In this document: positions 35,156-43,754 of the stretch, piece after piece
Numbering within the stretch: the first letter of the stretch is position 1
How the letters are laid out: every line of letters starts with the position of its first letter
The notes under the pieces: model-generated
The model's database searches: none
What the model saw: the letters and a program-made list of their open reading frames with translations, nothing else
Told to the model about the DNA's origin: nothing
Assembly (NCBI GenBank): GCA_018399135.1
Contig: JAGYPB010000017.1
Span: forward strand, 1-50,440
Direction: 5' to 3'
Source of the DNA: Deltaproteobacteria bacterium
Lineage (GTDB): Bacteria > Desulfobacterota > Desulfuromonadia > Desulfuromonadales > Geopsychrobacteraceae
Length of the DNA stretch: 50,440 nucleotides
Program-made: the position numbers and the translations under genes

Positions 35156-36154
35156 TCAAAACTGCCAATTCAAGGCGCTGTGGAACACCACGTCGGGAGC
35201 GCTGCCGACAATAATATCCTCAACCACCGCCAGATCCAGGCTGACCCGCTCGGAAAAATGCAAAGATCCTCCGATACCCAACTGCAACGAAAATGAGTTA
35301 ATCTGGGTTAAGTTGCTGTTGTCGTAAAAGGAGGTATGACCATCAAGCTGCAGCTTGAAATCGATCCAGGACAGAGGCATCCAGCCGACACCGATCGAAC
35401 CAAAGCCGACCCAGCGGCGTTGCTGATCCTCCAGAATATCCCCCTTGCCCAGCCACAAGACCCCGCCACTGGCGAACAGGGTGGTATTCCACTCTCCCAA
35501 CGTCTCGGCGTCGCCGGCGGTCAACCGCAGATGCACATCAGTTGCGCCGCTGCTACATGGAGCGACTACTGCTGCCGGTCGGTAATTTGATGCCGGTGCG
35601 CAGTGCGACACTGCGGCGCAGTCGGTTCAGCCGCGAGCAATTGGTAGGAAGCAAACAGGGACGGATCCCCAAGCCGCCGTTACTGCCGGGAATAATCGGG
35701 ACAGAAGAATCATTGCGCTGATAGTTAAACCGCAGTTGATCGCGGCAGGCACGGTCACGTCCCCGCTTAGGGCAGACCGAAGAAGTCATGCCAGCCTTCA
35801 ATGAAGCTATCAAGCACGCCATCATGGGAGATCATCGGCACATCAACGCCCACCTCCACCTCTCGGCCAAACCATAACGCATGGAAACAATAGCGACTGG
35901 TTTCGCCATCGAACAGAACCAATTCGGCGCTCTTCTCATCTTTCGTATAATGGCTTCACTTCGGCAACAACCCGTAATGATGGTTTCCCCACGGCAGGCG
36001 AGATTGGCAGCTTCAGCCGCCCGGCAGGCAATAGATCTGAATAACCGGGGGACAGGTTGGAGAGTATACAGGGTTTAACCTGCAGCAACTCCTGCGCTGA
36101 GACCGACACCATACCTGGCAGCAACAGGATACAGATGATCAGAAATATCCGCAT
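35156..36154 (-). pseudogene. DUF3187-like outer membrane protein gene, frameshifted
   Basis: ATG at 36154 with AAGGGAG upstream opens a signal peptide (MRIFLIICILLLPGMVSVSA). Pieces in different frames then give DSFIEGWHDFFGLP-like text near 35810, RFNYQRNDSSV with SNGGLG near 35700, and an intact C-terminal beta-barrel part (35156-35540: VGFGSIGVGWMPLSWIDFKL, then LAVVEDIIVGSAPDVVFHSA). The C-terminus resembles DUF3187 outer membrane proteins. At least three frame changes are needed between 35540 and 36110. Either the gene is dead or this stretch is misread. Confidence 0.6.
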
Positions 36155-36230
36155 GGGGTCTCCCTTGAAGGTTGTGTGTTGAGAGCCACAAAAACAGGCA
36201 CAATGGCCACCGCGCCACTCAGCCACCCCG

Positions 36231-36875
36231 TTATACAAGGGCCTTCATAATCACCGGCAACTCCACGAATATCTTCAATTTTCAGCGTTGCTGCGGAAAG
36301 ATCGTGGCTGGCGGTGAACTCATTATGTACAACAATACAGTCAACCCCCGCCGCCACGGCAGACTTGAACCCGCGGGCGGAATCCTCGACCACGATCGCC
36401 TGATCTGCTGTTACCTGGAACCGGCGCAAAGCACTCAGATAAGGATCCGGATGGGGTTTGGCGCGGGGGTAATCTTCAACCGTCAGGATAAAGTCCATAT
36501 AGTCGATTATCCGGCGGTTGCGATGAATCAGCTCAAAATCTACCCGCCGGGAAGTAGGTGACTATCGCCATCCGACAGACGAAGGGACAGCTCTTTGAGG
36601 GTTTCTGCTTTATTACCGATCTCGATATCTTCGGTGATCAGGTACTGTTGATAGTAGTTGTCACGCCGGGCTCGGGGCGGCATCGATTTGCTGATCGTCG
36701 CTCCGACCGTCTGGGCCAGGGCCAGACCTTGGTGCTAAATCCGCCATCAACTCCCAGATGGTCGACGGGGGCAGGTCAATGTCCAACTCCGCCAGCGCTC
36801 TTTTATTGGCCAGGTAGTACCAGTGTTCGGTATTGACCAGCACCCCGTCGTGATCAAAAGGATGATTTTTTTCAT
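36231..36875 (-). pseudogene. HAD-family hydrolase (phosphatase-like), frameshifted
   Basis: The gene starts at ATG 36875 with MKKII and should continue LFDHDGVLVNTEHWYYLANK, but one T is missing after CTTTT, so this motif is in another frame. Motif IV and the substrate part are clear as YPRAKPHPDPYLSALRRF and VVEDSARGFKSAVAAG (36270-36490). The end (ELPVIMKALV, stop at 36231-36233) needs a further shift. These are standard HAD subfamily IA motifs, as in phosphoglycolate phosphatase or beta-phosphoglucomutase. Three or more frame changes break it. It lies directly upstream of the DUF3187-like gene. Confidence 0.65.
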
Positions 36876-37033
36876 GGTCGTCACTGTAGCACATCTCTCA
36901 GTTATTGGATATACATTATTTTACAAGGTCGCCCCTTGATTTCCTGGTCATCCGCAGACTTGCCCCTCCGCAGAAATGAGTGCTAGAAAAGCTGCTGGAC
37001 TCGCTCCTGATACCTCTTCAACCTGCGGGGCCG

Positions 37034-37752
37034 ATGGATATAACCTGCACCGAACATCAACATTTCACAAAACTGCCCGCTGTGCTGCTGTGCCAAACAG
37101 CAAATCTCTGATCTACGAAACCCGCAAAAACGTCGTTACTGGCGCTGTCGATTTTGTGACCTGGTTTTTGTCGATCGGGACGCCTTACCACACCCTGGAG
37201 CAGGAGAGAGAGACCTACGCATTTCATCAGAACAGCTTCTGATCATCGGGGTATGTGGAATTTTACGGCAGATCATCAACCGGCGCGGGCCTATCTGACT
37301 CCGACCATGCGCGGACTCGATTACGGTTGTGGCCCCGGATACACCCTGAGCGTTCTGCTGGGGCGGGAAGGGATCCACTGCCATAACTACGACCCCATTT
37401 TTTCCAGAGGGGATCCACAAAGGGCCTTTGATTTTATTTTTGCCACCGAGTGTTTCGAGCATTTCCTCCCCGGCGACCGAACTGTCGCGCCTGACGGCGC
37501 TGTTGCAGCCGCAGGGATATGCTATCATGACCGAACTATGGCATGAACAGATCGATTTTCGCAGCTGGTATTGTAAAATAGCCCGACCCACGTCAGTTTC
37601 TATCTTACAATTCCTTCGATTATATCTGTCGACAATACGGATTCAAGATCCTCGCCCAGCCACAACTCACGTATCCTGCTACTGCAAAGAAATTAGCCGT
37701 AGGGTTTATTTCTACCCCGTCAGCTTGCGCAGACAATAGCCGGAATAGATAA
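37034..37752 (+). pseudogene. SAM-dependent methyltransferase with N-terminal Cys motif, frameshifted
   Basis: From ATG 37034 the frames together give a Cys-rich start (CPLC near 37079, CRFCDLVFVDRDALPHP near 37145-37195), motif I (GLDYGCGPGYTLSVLL, 37313-37360), FDFIFATECFEHF, LLQPQGYAIMTELWHEQIDF, and the end YPATAKKLAVGFISTPSA with a stop at 37750-37752. The part expected to read DPTHVSFY is shifted. The layout matches the intact methyltransferase at 26540. Four or more frame changes are required. Its 3' end overlaps the DUF1847 gene by about 40 bases. Confidence 0.6.
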
Positions 37753-38305
37753 CCCAAGGGGTTGTGGGCAGAACCCGGTCTTTGACCGCGAAGGTGGTAA
37801 CAGGTGCGTGGGGTATTGGTTAGACAGCATATCATGACCGACACAGAGGCCGACGATGATATTGACATCCGGTGCGGTTGTCTTTAAAACAAAGGCCTGC
37901 CCCGCCGGATTGCAGCTGGCCTCATAGCGACCAGGCTTGATATGGGGCATGCTGTAGTCATCTTTATCAATCACGCCGCTGTTTTTGCAGCAGACCGTGA
38001 AGACTTCAAAGTGGCGCGAGAGAATCCGTGCCAGTTGGTCGGTCTCCCCTTAGCCAAACCGATACAGTTGGCGATGCCGACCCGGTGCCAATCCATCTTC
38101 TGAAAAAATCCGATCAGCTCTTCCAGCCGATTCCACTCCATGTAGTGTTCTGCTTCACAATCTCAGCAGCAACTTGAAATATCTTTGCCGATGCTGAATC
38201 CAGATACTTCTTTGCTCAGCTCACTGGTTGCGCTGAAATCATTGCCCATGAGACATTCCCCGCCCTGATAGACGGTGCGGAAAGGCAACCATTGCACTCG
38301 TTCAA
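37712..38305 (-). pseudogene. DUF1847 (putative metal-binding protein), frameshifted
   Basis: Pieces read CLMGNDFSATSELS, then MEWNRLEELIGFFQKMDWHR, VGIANCIGLAKG, HFEVFTVCCKNSGVIDKDDY, and PGRYEASCNPAGQAFVLKTT with NIIVGLCVGHDML, then VKDRVLPTTPWVIYSGYCL before a stop at 37712-37714. These are DUF1847 hallmarks, with conserved cysteines. The start is TTG at 38303-38305 with AGGAGG upstream, and it overlaps the upstream TGA (TTGA). At least four shifts are needed. It belongs to the NifX-like/DUF134 operon. Confidence 0.65.
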
Positions 38306-38581
38306 TTGATTTCCTCCTGCTGATCTATTTCTAATTGTTTCAGGTTCTTTCAGGTCGCTGATGCCGCACGAATCGGAAAAACAGCCGCACCCGGCATGAG
38401 GTCATAATCACCAATCTGCTCGGTCGAAAGTACTGATCCAGCGCTTCTTTGTCGGGTGGTTTGCTGACACTGACTGAGGATGGTCTGAATATCTGCTGCC
38501 AACCAGTCGGAAAATCCCCTTCCTGCTGCGCGGCGTCAAGCGCCTGCTGCGCTGTTTAAAAACCTCAGGCACCGTTTCCAT
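38302..38581 (-). pseudogene. Small unidentified gene between DUF134 and DUF1847, frameshifted
   Basis: ATG at 38581 follows a good AGGAGG site (38589-38595). Frames give METVPEVFK, a helical ALDAAQQEGDF-like stretch, QTILSQCQQTTRQRSAGSVL, IGDYDLMPGAAVFPIRAASA, and NLKQLEIDQQEEIN with a TGA at 38302-38304 that overlaps the next gene's start. I do not recognise a family. About 90 residues would be made if the shifts were repaired. The coupled start and stop argue that it is a real member of the operon. Confidence 0.4.
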
Positions 38582-38582
38582 G

Positions 38583-38907
38583 TTAAACTCCTCCTGATGG
38601 GCTTCTGTCGGCATGGCCGCGCCTTTGGCGGCATTTCCACGATCGGGGCCTGTCCGACAACAATGGCATTGATCAGCTTTTACGCCGCACTGACTGACGC
38701 TGGACGGTACCGCAGGAAATACCCATTTGCCCGCCTCCTCCTGGGTCAAGCCCAGCCCGTACTAAAACGCAAGGCCTCAAGTTCATCCGCCGGCAACAGC
38801 ACCGACAGATCCTTCATTGAGATACCGGCAGGCTTATACACACCGAAGCGAAGGGTTGGACGGTGAGGACAGGAACAGTGACGATGTTTTTTAGGGCGCG
38901 GTGACAT
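38583..38907 (-). pseudogene. DUF134 family protein, frameshifted
   Basis: From ATG 38907 (AAGGAG five bases upstream) it reads MSPRPKKHRHCSCPHRP, then FGVYKPAGISMKDLSVLLPA with DELEALRF, the DUF134 signature. A shift near 38755 moves to LTQEEAGKWMGISCGTVQRQ-like text, the expected helix-turn-helix, then KLINAIVVGQAPIVEMPPKA. DUF134 proteins are small, predicted DNA-binding proteins, often next to NifX/NifB-like cofactor proteins, as here. The end is uncertain; a TAA at 38583-38585 just before the next ATG is the best stop. Confidence 0.7.
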
Positions 38908-38974
38908 GTTGCTCCTTAAAAAGAGCGGCTATCCAACAAACGGATAGCCGCCAGCGCAGTGAAAACGCTAATAA

Positions 38975-39397
38975 TCAGTGACAACAACTGTGGGAATGAT
39001 CGTGTCCATGACCGTGTCCGTGACCCTGACCCTGACCATGACCGTGGGTGCTGCACACCATGTCGTCACCAATCTCATTTAACTGATTATTTGCCAACAG
39101 ATCCAGATTGTCGACTACCCGCGCAGCTGACGCCTGATAGACCGTCATGCCGGCACGACGCAAGCCCATCAGGGCGCCGCCACCAATACCGCCAACAACA
39201 ATGGCATCAACCACCTGACCACCCAGAGCCTTCAACGGGCTGCAGGAACCATGCTGATGATGGAGGTCACGGTTGATTACCTGCCCGACCTCACGGGTTT
39301 CACTGTCGACCACAACAAATTGTGGTGCTGAACCGAAATGGCCAAACACTTTGCTGTCAAGACCCTGATCATTTTGTACCGGAAAACAGATTTTCAT
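38975..39397 (-). CDS. NifX/NifB-like dinitrogenase iron-molybdenum cofactor family protein with His-rich tail
   Basis: The 140-residue protein has the Nif11/NifX-type cofactor-binding fold: MKICFPVQNDQGLDSKVFGH, FGSAPQFVVVDSETREV, VVDAIVVGGIGGGALMGLRR and AGMTVYQASAARVVDNL. The last 23 residues are a His/Gly/Gln repeat ending HSHSCCH, which should bind metal. AAGGAGGT lies upstream of the ATG. It heads the run with DUF134 and DUF1847. No nif structural genes are near, so a general Fe-S or metal-cofactor role is more likely than nitrogen fixation. Confidence 0.88.
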   Translation of the reverse strand: MKICFPVQNDQGLDSKVFGHFGSAPQFVVVDSETREVGQVINRDLHHQHGSCSPLKALGGQVVDAIVVGGIGGGALMGLRRAGMTVYQASAARVVDNLDLLANNQLNEIGDDMVCSTHGHGQGQGHGHGHGHDHSHSCCH

Positions 39398-39508
39398 AGG
39401 AACCTCCTTAAGGTTTTGTGTATATGCACAATATAGACCTCTGAGATCCTATGTCAATGACTATTTTATGACGGCAAGCAAGATAACCCGGTTCATATGC
39501 TGATCCCT

Positions 39509-40066
39509 TCAAATCCACTCAGTGGGTGGAATCTCTTCTGAAACCGGCGGGTGGGTTGGCGGCACAAATTCGTCGCCATCGTGCAGATAACCAAGCGCTT
39601 CCAGCACCTTGCGTTCGACCTCAATCGGCGCACCCTGCTTTAACGCCACAGCAATAGCATCACTCGGACGTGCATCGACGCGAATAACCTCATTATCTCG
39701 GCGAATAATCAACAAAGCGAAATAGGTGCTGTCACGAAAGTCGCTGACAATCACCCCCTCGAGCTGACCGGCAAAAACATCCATCAGATTACTGATCAGA
39801 TCGTGAGTCATCGGCCGCGGAGTGTGAACACCATCCAGATAACGGCTGATGGCACCAGCTTCGGCGCGGCCGATAAAAATCGGCAGCACCAGATTTTCCG
39901 ACTCCGCATAGAGCAATACCGCCGTTGACTGGGTCAGGGAGTTCATTCCAACGCCACCAACTTCGACCGGAATGAGATCTGTCTGCTGAGAGGCTCTGGC
40001 ACAGCCACATAGAAACGTCGGCAATAATGTCAGAATGAATACGACAACGACTGCTTTCAAGGTCAT
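39509..40066 (-). CDS. DUF151 (bifunctional nuclease-like) lipoprotein
   Basis: The 185-residue protein has a lipoprotein signal ending LCGC near residue 21, so it should be exported and anchored. The DUF151 domain follows: IPVEVGGVGMNSLTQSTAVL, LPIFIGRAEAGAISRYLDGV, THDLISNLMDVFAGQLEGVI and VDARPSDAIAVALKQGAPIE. DUF151 proteins are usually cytoplasmic, so an exported form is less usual. The C-terminus is Pro/Glu-rich. ATG at 40066 is preferred over GTG at 40069. It is monocistronic. Nuclease activity is known only for a few plant and bacterial members. Confidence 0.88.
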   Translation of the reverse strand: MTLKAVVVVFILTLLPTFLCGCARASQQTDLIPVEVGGVGMNSLTQSTAVLLYAESENLVLPIFIGRAEAGAISRYLDGVHTPRPMTHDLISNLMDVFAGQLEGVIVSDFRDSTYFALLIIRRDNEVIRVDARPSDAIAVALKQGAPIEVERKVLEALGYLHDGDEFVPPTHPPVSEEIPPTEWI

Positions 40067-40258
40067 CACCTTTCTCCCAACCAGGTGCCACCATCTTTCT
40101 GCGCAACTGGTTCAGGCGAACAGAAGGCTAACAAGCCCTTTTGTCAACAGAATAGCATAAACGGTCTTCTGTCGACGATGAACGAACCTGGCATAATAAC
40201 AATAAAAGCCCCACAGATAGGCCTTTCCAATCGGGCAAGAATCAAGACTGGCTTTATA

Positions 40259-40276
40259 TTTTCATAACAATCTCAT
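40259..40276 (+). promoter_or_regulatory. Possible Pho box upstream of phoB
   Basis: TTTTCAT (40259-40265) and ATCTCAT (40270-40276) are direct repeats at 11-base spacing, each matching the PhoB half-site CTGTCAT at five of seven bases. They lie 67 bases before the phoB start, so autoregulation by PhoB is plausible. The following positions match poorly, which keeps this tentative. Confidence 0.4.
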
Positions 40277-40342
40277 CAAACCCTAACAGGACGATAGTAA
40301 TTCTTTAAAAATTAAGAGAAAATGATGGCAAACGGAGGTGAT

Positions 40343-41041
40343 ATGGGGAAAGAACATATTCTGGTCATTGAAGATGAGGAAGATATCATCGCGCTGCTGC
40401 ACTACAACCTGATCAAAGAAGGGTTCAAGGTGACCTGTGCGCAGACCGGCGAAGAAGGCTTGAATGCCGCCCGCGCTGAGAACCCCGACCTGATCGTCCT
40501 CGACCTGATGTTGCCGGGAATTGATGGGCTGGAAGTCTGCCGTGCCTTAAAAAACGCCAAAGCAACCACCGCTATTCCCATCGTCATGCTCACCGCCAAG
40601 GGGGAAGAACACGACATCGTCACCGGGCTCGAGCTGGGGGCTGACGACTACGTGACCAAGCCCTTCAGTCCACGCGTCCTGTCATCACGCTTAAAGGCGG
40701 TGCTGCGTCGCCGCGAGCGCGACCATGACAGTGCGACAGAGGAGGGGGAATCGTTACACATCGGCCCGATCAGCATCCACCCCGGCCGCAATGAGGTGCT
40801 GGTCGATGGACAGCCCGTCGATCTCACCTTTACCGAGTTCCGCGTTCTTTATCTGCTCGCCCGCCGACCCGGCTGGGTCTTTACCCGTTATCAGATTGTC
40901 AATGCGGTTCGTGGGGACGATTATTCGGTCACCGATCGTGCCGTTGATGTCCAGATTGTTGGTCTGCGCAAAAAGCTTGGCCCTGCCGGAAAAATCATTG
41001 AGACCGTTCGCGGTGTCGGCTACCGTTTCAAGGATCAATGA
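40343..41041 (+). CDS. phoB: Phosphate regulon response regulator
   Basis: The 232-residue OmpR/PhoB-type regulator has a receiver domain (phosphorylated Asp54 in IVLDLMLPGIDG, conserved Lys in YVTKPFSP) and a C-terminal winged helix (LTFTEFRVLYLLARRPGWVF, then DRAVDVQIVGLRKKLG). ATG at 40343 has GGAGGTGAT directly upstream; an in-frame ATG at 40322 lacks a site. Its stop overlaps the phoR start (ATGATG). Phosphorylated by PhoR, it should activate pst and other low-phosphate genes. Confidence 0.94.
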   Translation: MGKEHILVIEDEEDIIALLHYNLIKEGFKVTCAQTGEEGLNAARAENPDLIVLDLMLPGIDGLEVCRALKNAKATTAIPIVMLTAKGEEHDIVTGLELGADDYVTKPFSPRVLSSRLKAVLRRRERDHDSATEEGESLHIGPISIHPGRNEVLVDGQPVDLTFTEFRVLYLLARRPGWVFTRYQIVNAVRGDDYSVTDRAVDVQIVGLRKKLGPAGKIIETVRGVGYRFKDQ

Positions 41042-42879
41042 TGCGCCTGCGTTTTATATGGCAGATTCTGCCGGCATTTTTTTTCCTTATCCTGCTCACC
41101 CTGTTGCTGCTGACCTGGCTTTTTGCGCGCAATTTAAGCAACTTTTATCTGGAAGAAACGGCAGCCGGACTGGAAGCCCGCGCCAGACTCGCGGCTTTCC
41201 AGATTACCGATTCCTTCGCTCTTGAGCACAGTGACCGCCTCGACGAATTAAGCATCCGTCTTGGTAAGGAGACAGGAACCCGTTTTACCTTCGTCCTGCC
41301 ATCCGGGGCCGTTCTCGCCGACTCACTGGAGGCCCCCGAGCGCATGGAAAATCATGCCCTGCGGCCGGAAATAGCTAGCGCCCTGACCGGCACGATCGGA
41401 AAAGCCACCCGCTACAGCAACACCGTCCATAAAAATATGATGTACGTCGCAATTCCAGTACAGAATCAGGATCAACTGCTTGGCGTCGTTCGGGCTGCGT
41501 TACCGGTCACCACCATCGATCAGACCCTTGGCATTGTTTATCAGCAGATTATCGTTAGTGGCATGGTTGTCATGCTGATAGCAACCCTGATCGGGATCTA
41601 TATCAGTCGCCGCATCAGCCGTCCCCTGGAAGAGATGCGTCGGGGCGCGGAGCGCTTTGCCCGCGGCGAACTGACCGAGCGTCTGCGGGTGCGTGGTTCT
41701 GAAGAAATTGCTGCCCTGGCGACTGCCATGAACACCACCGCTTACGAACTCGACCAGCGCATGCGCACCGTGGTGCGTCAGCACAACGAACAGGAAGCCG
41801 TCCTGGCCAGCATGGTCGAAGGTGTATTGGCAGTCGATACCAGCGAGCGCATTATCCGCATTAACCGAGCCGCCGCGGCATTGATTGGTGTCACTCCTGA
41901 AGAAGTCAAAGGACGCAGTATTCAGGAAGCCATTCGTAAAGCCGACCTGCAGCGCTTTGTCCGGCGGGCCCTTTCTGCGCGCGATCCGGTTGAAGGCGAT
42001 ATCGTCCTGCACGGCAACGAAGATCTCTACCTCCAGGCCCACGGTTCCCTGTTACGCGGAGAATCGGGACAAGAACTTGGCGCCCTGATTGTTCTCAATG
42101 ATGTCACTCGGTTACGGCGCCTGGAAAATGTCCGCCGCGACTTTGTTGCTAACGTTTCTCACGAACTGAAAACACCCATCACCGCCATCAAGGGTTTCGT
42201 CGAAACCCTGCAGGAAGGTGCCATTGCCGACCCGGACAACGCCACGCAGTTTCTGGAGATTATGATGCGCCAGGCCGACCGCCTCAACGACATCATTGAT
42301 GATCTGCTGATCCTTGCCCGCATTGAACAGGACAGTGATCAGCAAGAACTCCCCCTCACCACCATGAGTCTCACTACTGTCATCAATGCTGCAGTGCAGG
42401 CCTGTGCAAATCTGGCGGCAGAGAAACTGGTGCATATAGAGCATAACTGTCCCCCCGATCTTTGCATCCCGATCAACGCCCCGCTACTGGAACAGGCACT
42501 GATCAATCTACTGACCAACGCCATCAAGTACAGTCCGCAGCAAGGCAAGGTGCTGATTGAAGCAAGTCATGGCGATAATAAAACCATCATCAATGTGCGT
42601 GACTGGGGATGCGGCATCGACAAGATCCACCTGCCACGCTTATTTGAACGCTTTTATCGTGCCGACAAAGCGCGTAGCCGCAAGCTCGGTGGGACCGGAC
42701 TAGGTCTTGCTATTGTCAAACACATTGCCCAGGCCCATGGTGGCGAAGTAACGGTCACCAGTACCCCCGGCGAAGGAAGTATTTTTGCCCTGCAGATTCC
42801 ACTGAAAGCAGAATCGGGTAACAACCATGCAGCCGGCACCAACTCGACCCCAAAAAACATTCCCAACCAAGAGGATTAA
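41038..42879 (+). CDS. phoR: Phosphate regulon sensor histidine kinase
   Basis: The 613-residue protein has TM1 (residues about 8-30), an extracytoplasmic sensor region, TM2 (about 170-190), a HAMP domain (RRISRPLEEMRRGAERFARG), a PAS domain (EGVLAVDTSERIIRINRAAA), the HisKA site His375 (NVSHELKTPITAIKGF), and ATPase boxes NLLTNAIKYS, DWGCGID and GGTGLGLAIVKHIAQAHGG. E. coli PhoR is 431 residues and lacks the large periplasmic domain; the longer form with sensor domain is common in Gram-positives and deltaproteobacteria. It overlaps phoB and is five bases before phoU. Confidence 0.94.
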   Translation: MMRLRFIWQILPAFFFLILLTLLLLTWLFARNLSNFYLEETAAGLEARARLAAFQITDSFALEHSDRLDELSIRLGKETGTRFTFVLPSGAVLADSLEAPERMENHALRPEIASALTGTIGKATRYSNTVHKNMMYVAIPVQNQDQLLGVVRAALPVTTIDQTLGIVYQQIIVSGMVVMLIATLIGIYISRRISRPLEEMRRGAERFARGELTERLRVRGSEEIAALATAMNTTAYELDQRMRTVVRQHNEQEAVLASMVEGVLAVDTSERIIRINRAAAALIGVTPEEVKGRSIQEAIRKADLQRFVRRALSARDPVEGDIVLHGNEDLYLQAHGSLLRGESGQELGALIVLNDVTRLRRLENVRRDFVANVSHELKTPITAIKGFVETLQEGAIADPDNATQFLEIMMRQADRLNDIIDDLLILARIEQDSDQQELPLTTMSLTTVINAAVQACANLAAEKLVHIEHNCPPDLCIPINAPLLEQALINLLTNAIKYSPQQGKVLIEASHGDNKTIINVRDWGCGIDKIHLPRLFERFYRADKARSRKLGGTGLGLAIVKHIAQAHGGEVTVTSTPGEGSIFALQIPLKAESGNNHAAGTNSTPKNIPNQED

Positions 42880-42884
42880 CCAGC

Positions 42885-43538
42885 ATGCCCCTGTATCTCC
42901 AACGCCAGATTGAGGACTTGAAAAAACGCATTCTTACCCTTTCAGCGGTAGTGGAAGAGAGCTTTCATCAGGCGATTCACTCCCTTGAGGAGATGGACAC
43001 CAGCCTTGCTCAGGCGGTTATTGAACGGGATATCGAAGTCAACGAGATGGAGGTTGATCTTGAGGAGGAGTGTCTAAAGATCCTGGCGCTGCATCAACCG
43101 GTGGCCATTGATCTGCGCTTTATCGTTTCGGTGCTGAAGATCAACAATGACCTTGAGCGCATCTCCGACCTGTCGGTCAATATTGCCCAGCGCACCCGCG
43201 GCCTGGCAGCCTTAAAACCGACTCCCATACCATTTGCCCTGTTTGCCATGGCGGAGAAAGTTGAAAGCATGCTGAAAAAAAGTCTCGACTCTCTGGTCAA
43301 TCTGGATATTGAACTGGCCCGAGAAGTGTGCCATCTCGATGATGAAGTCGACGCTATCCACAAAGACAACTACGGCCTGGTCAAGGATCAGATCCGCCGG
43401 CACCCTGAGCAGCTCGATGCTCTGATTGAGTACCTTTCCTTGTCCCGCCACCTCGAACGTATTGCCGATTTAACCACCAACATTGCTGAAGATGTGCTGT
43501 ACATGATCGACGGGGAGATTATTCGACACACTTATTAA
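42885..43538 (+). CDS. phoU: Phosphate signalling protein PhoU (copy 1, with phoBR)
   Basis: The 217-residue protein has the two PhoU helical repeats: EVDLEEECLKILALHQPVAI, VSVLKINNDLERISDLSVNI, and at the end LSRHLERIADLTTNIAEDVL. The E/DxxxD metal motifs are present in both halves. It links the Pst transporter to PhoR and keeps PhoB off when phosphate is ample. It follows phoR by five bases, so the transcript is phoB-phoR-phoU. A paralogue lies at 47028 with the pst genes. Confidence 0.95.
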   Translation: MPLYLQRQIEDLKKRILTLSAVVEESFHQAIHSLEEMDTSLAQAVIERDIEVNEMEVDLEEECLKILALHQPVAIDLRFIVSVLKINNDLERISDLSVNIAQRTRGLAALKPTPIPFALFAMAEKVESMLKKSLDSLVNLDIELAREVCHLDDEVDAIHKDNYGLVKDQIRRHPEQLDALIEYLSLSRHLERIADLTTNIAEDVLYMIDGEIIRHTY

Positions 43539-43571
43539 CCACAATGATTCCAGCAGACATTGAATTAAATC

Positions 43572-43614
43572 GGCTGTAGATACAGCCTGAAAATTCAGTA
43601 AAACTGTTTTTTTT
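43572..43614 (+). terminator. Probable terminator after phoU
   Basis: GGCTGTA and TACAGCC form a tight stem at 43572-43587. A second small stem (CAGT/ACTG) leads into eight T residues at 43607-43614. The T-run is convincing, the stems are short. Confidence 0.5.
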
Positions 43615-43754
43615 ACTTCTGCTTCTCCTTAGTTTTAAAGACCTGAAGTCGTTTACGGCTTGAATTTTTTAACAAAAATCTGGTAACTTGCATCATTATT
43701 CTCAGATTTATAACAATATTTGAGAACACCTCTTGCCGAGATAAGGAGTCGAGG

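Noticed and set aside
38959..39276. Repetitive plus-strand frame rich in Asp, His and Arg
   Set aside because: It is the reverse reading of the His-rich tail codons of the NifX-like protein.
43660..43754. Possible promoter TTGCAT...TATAAC before dctP
   Set aside because: Spacing is only 15 bases for the better -10, so it was not strong enough to annotate.
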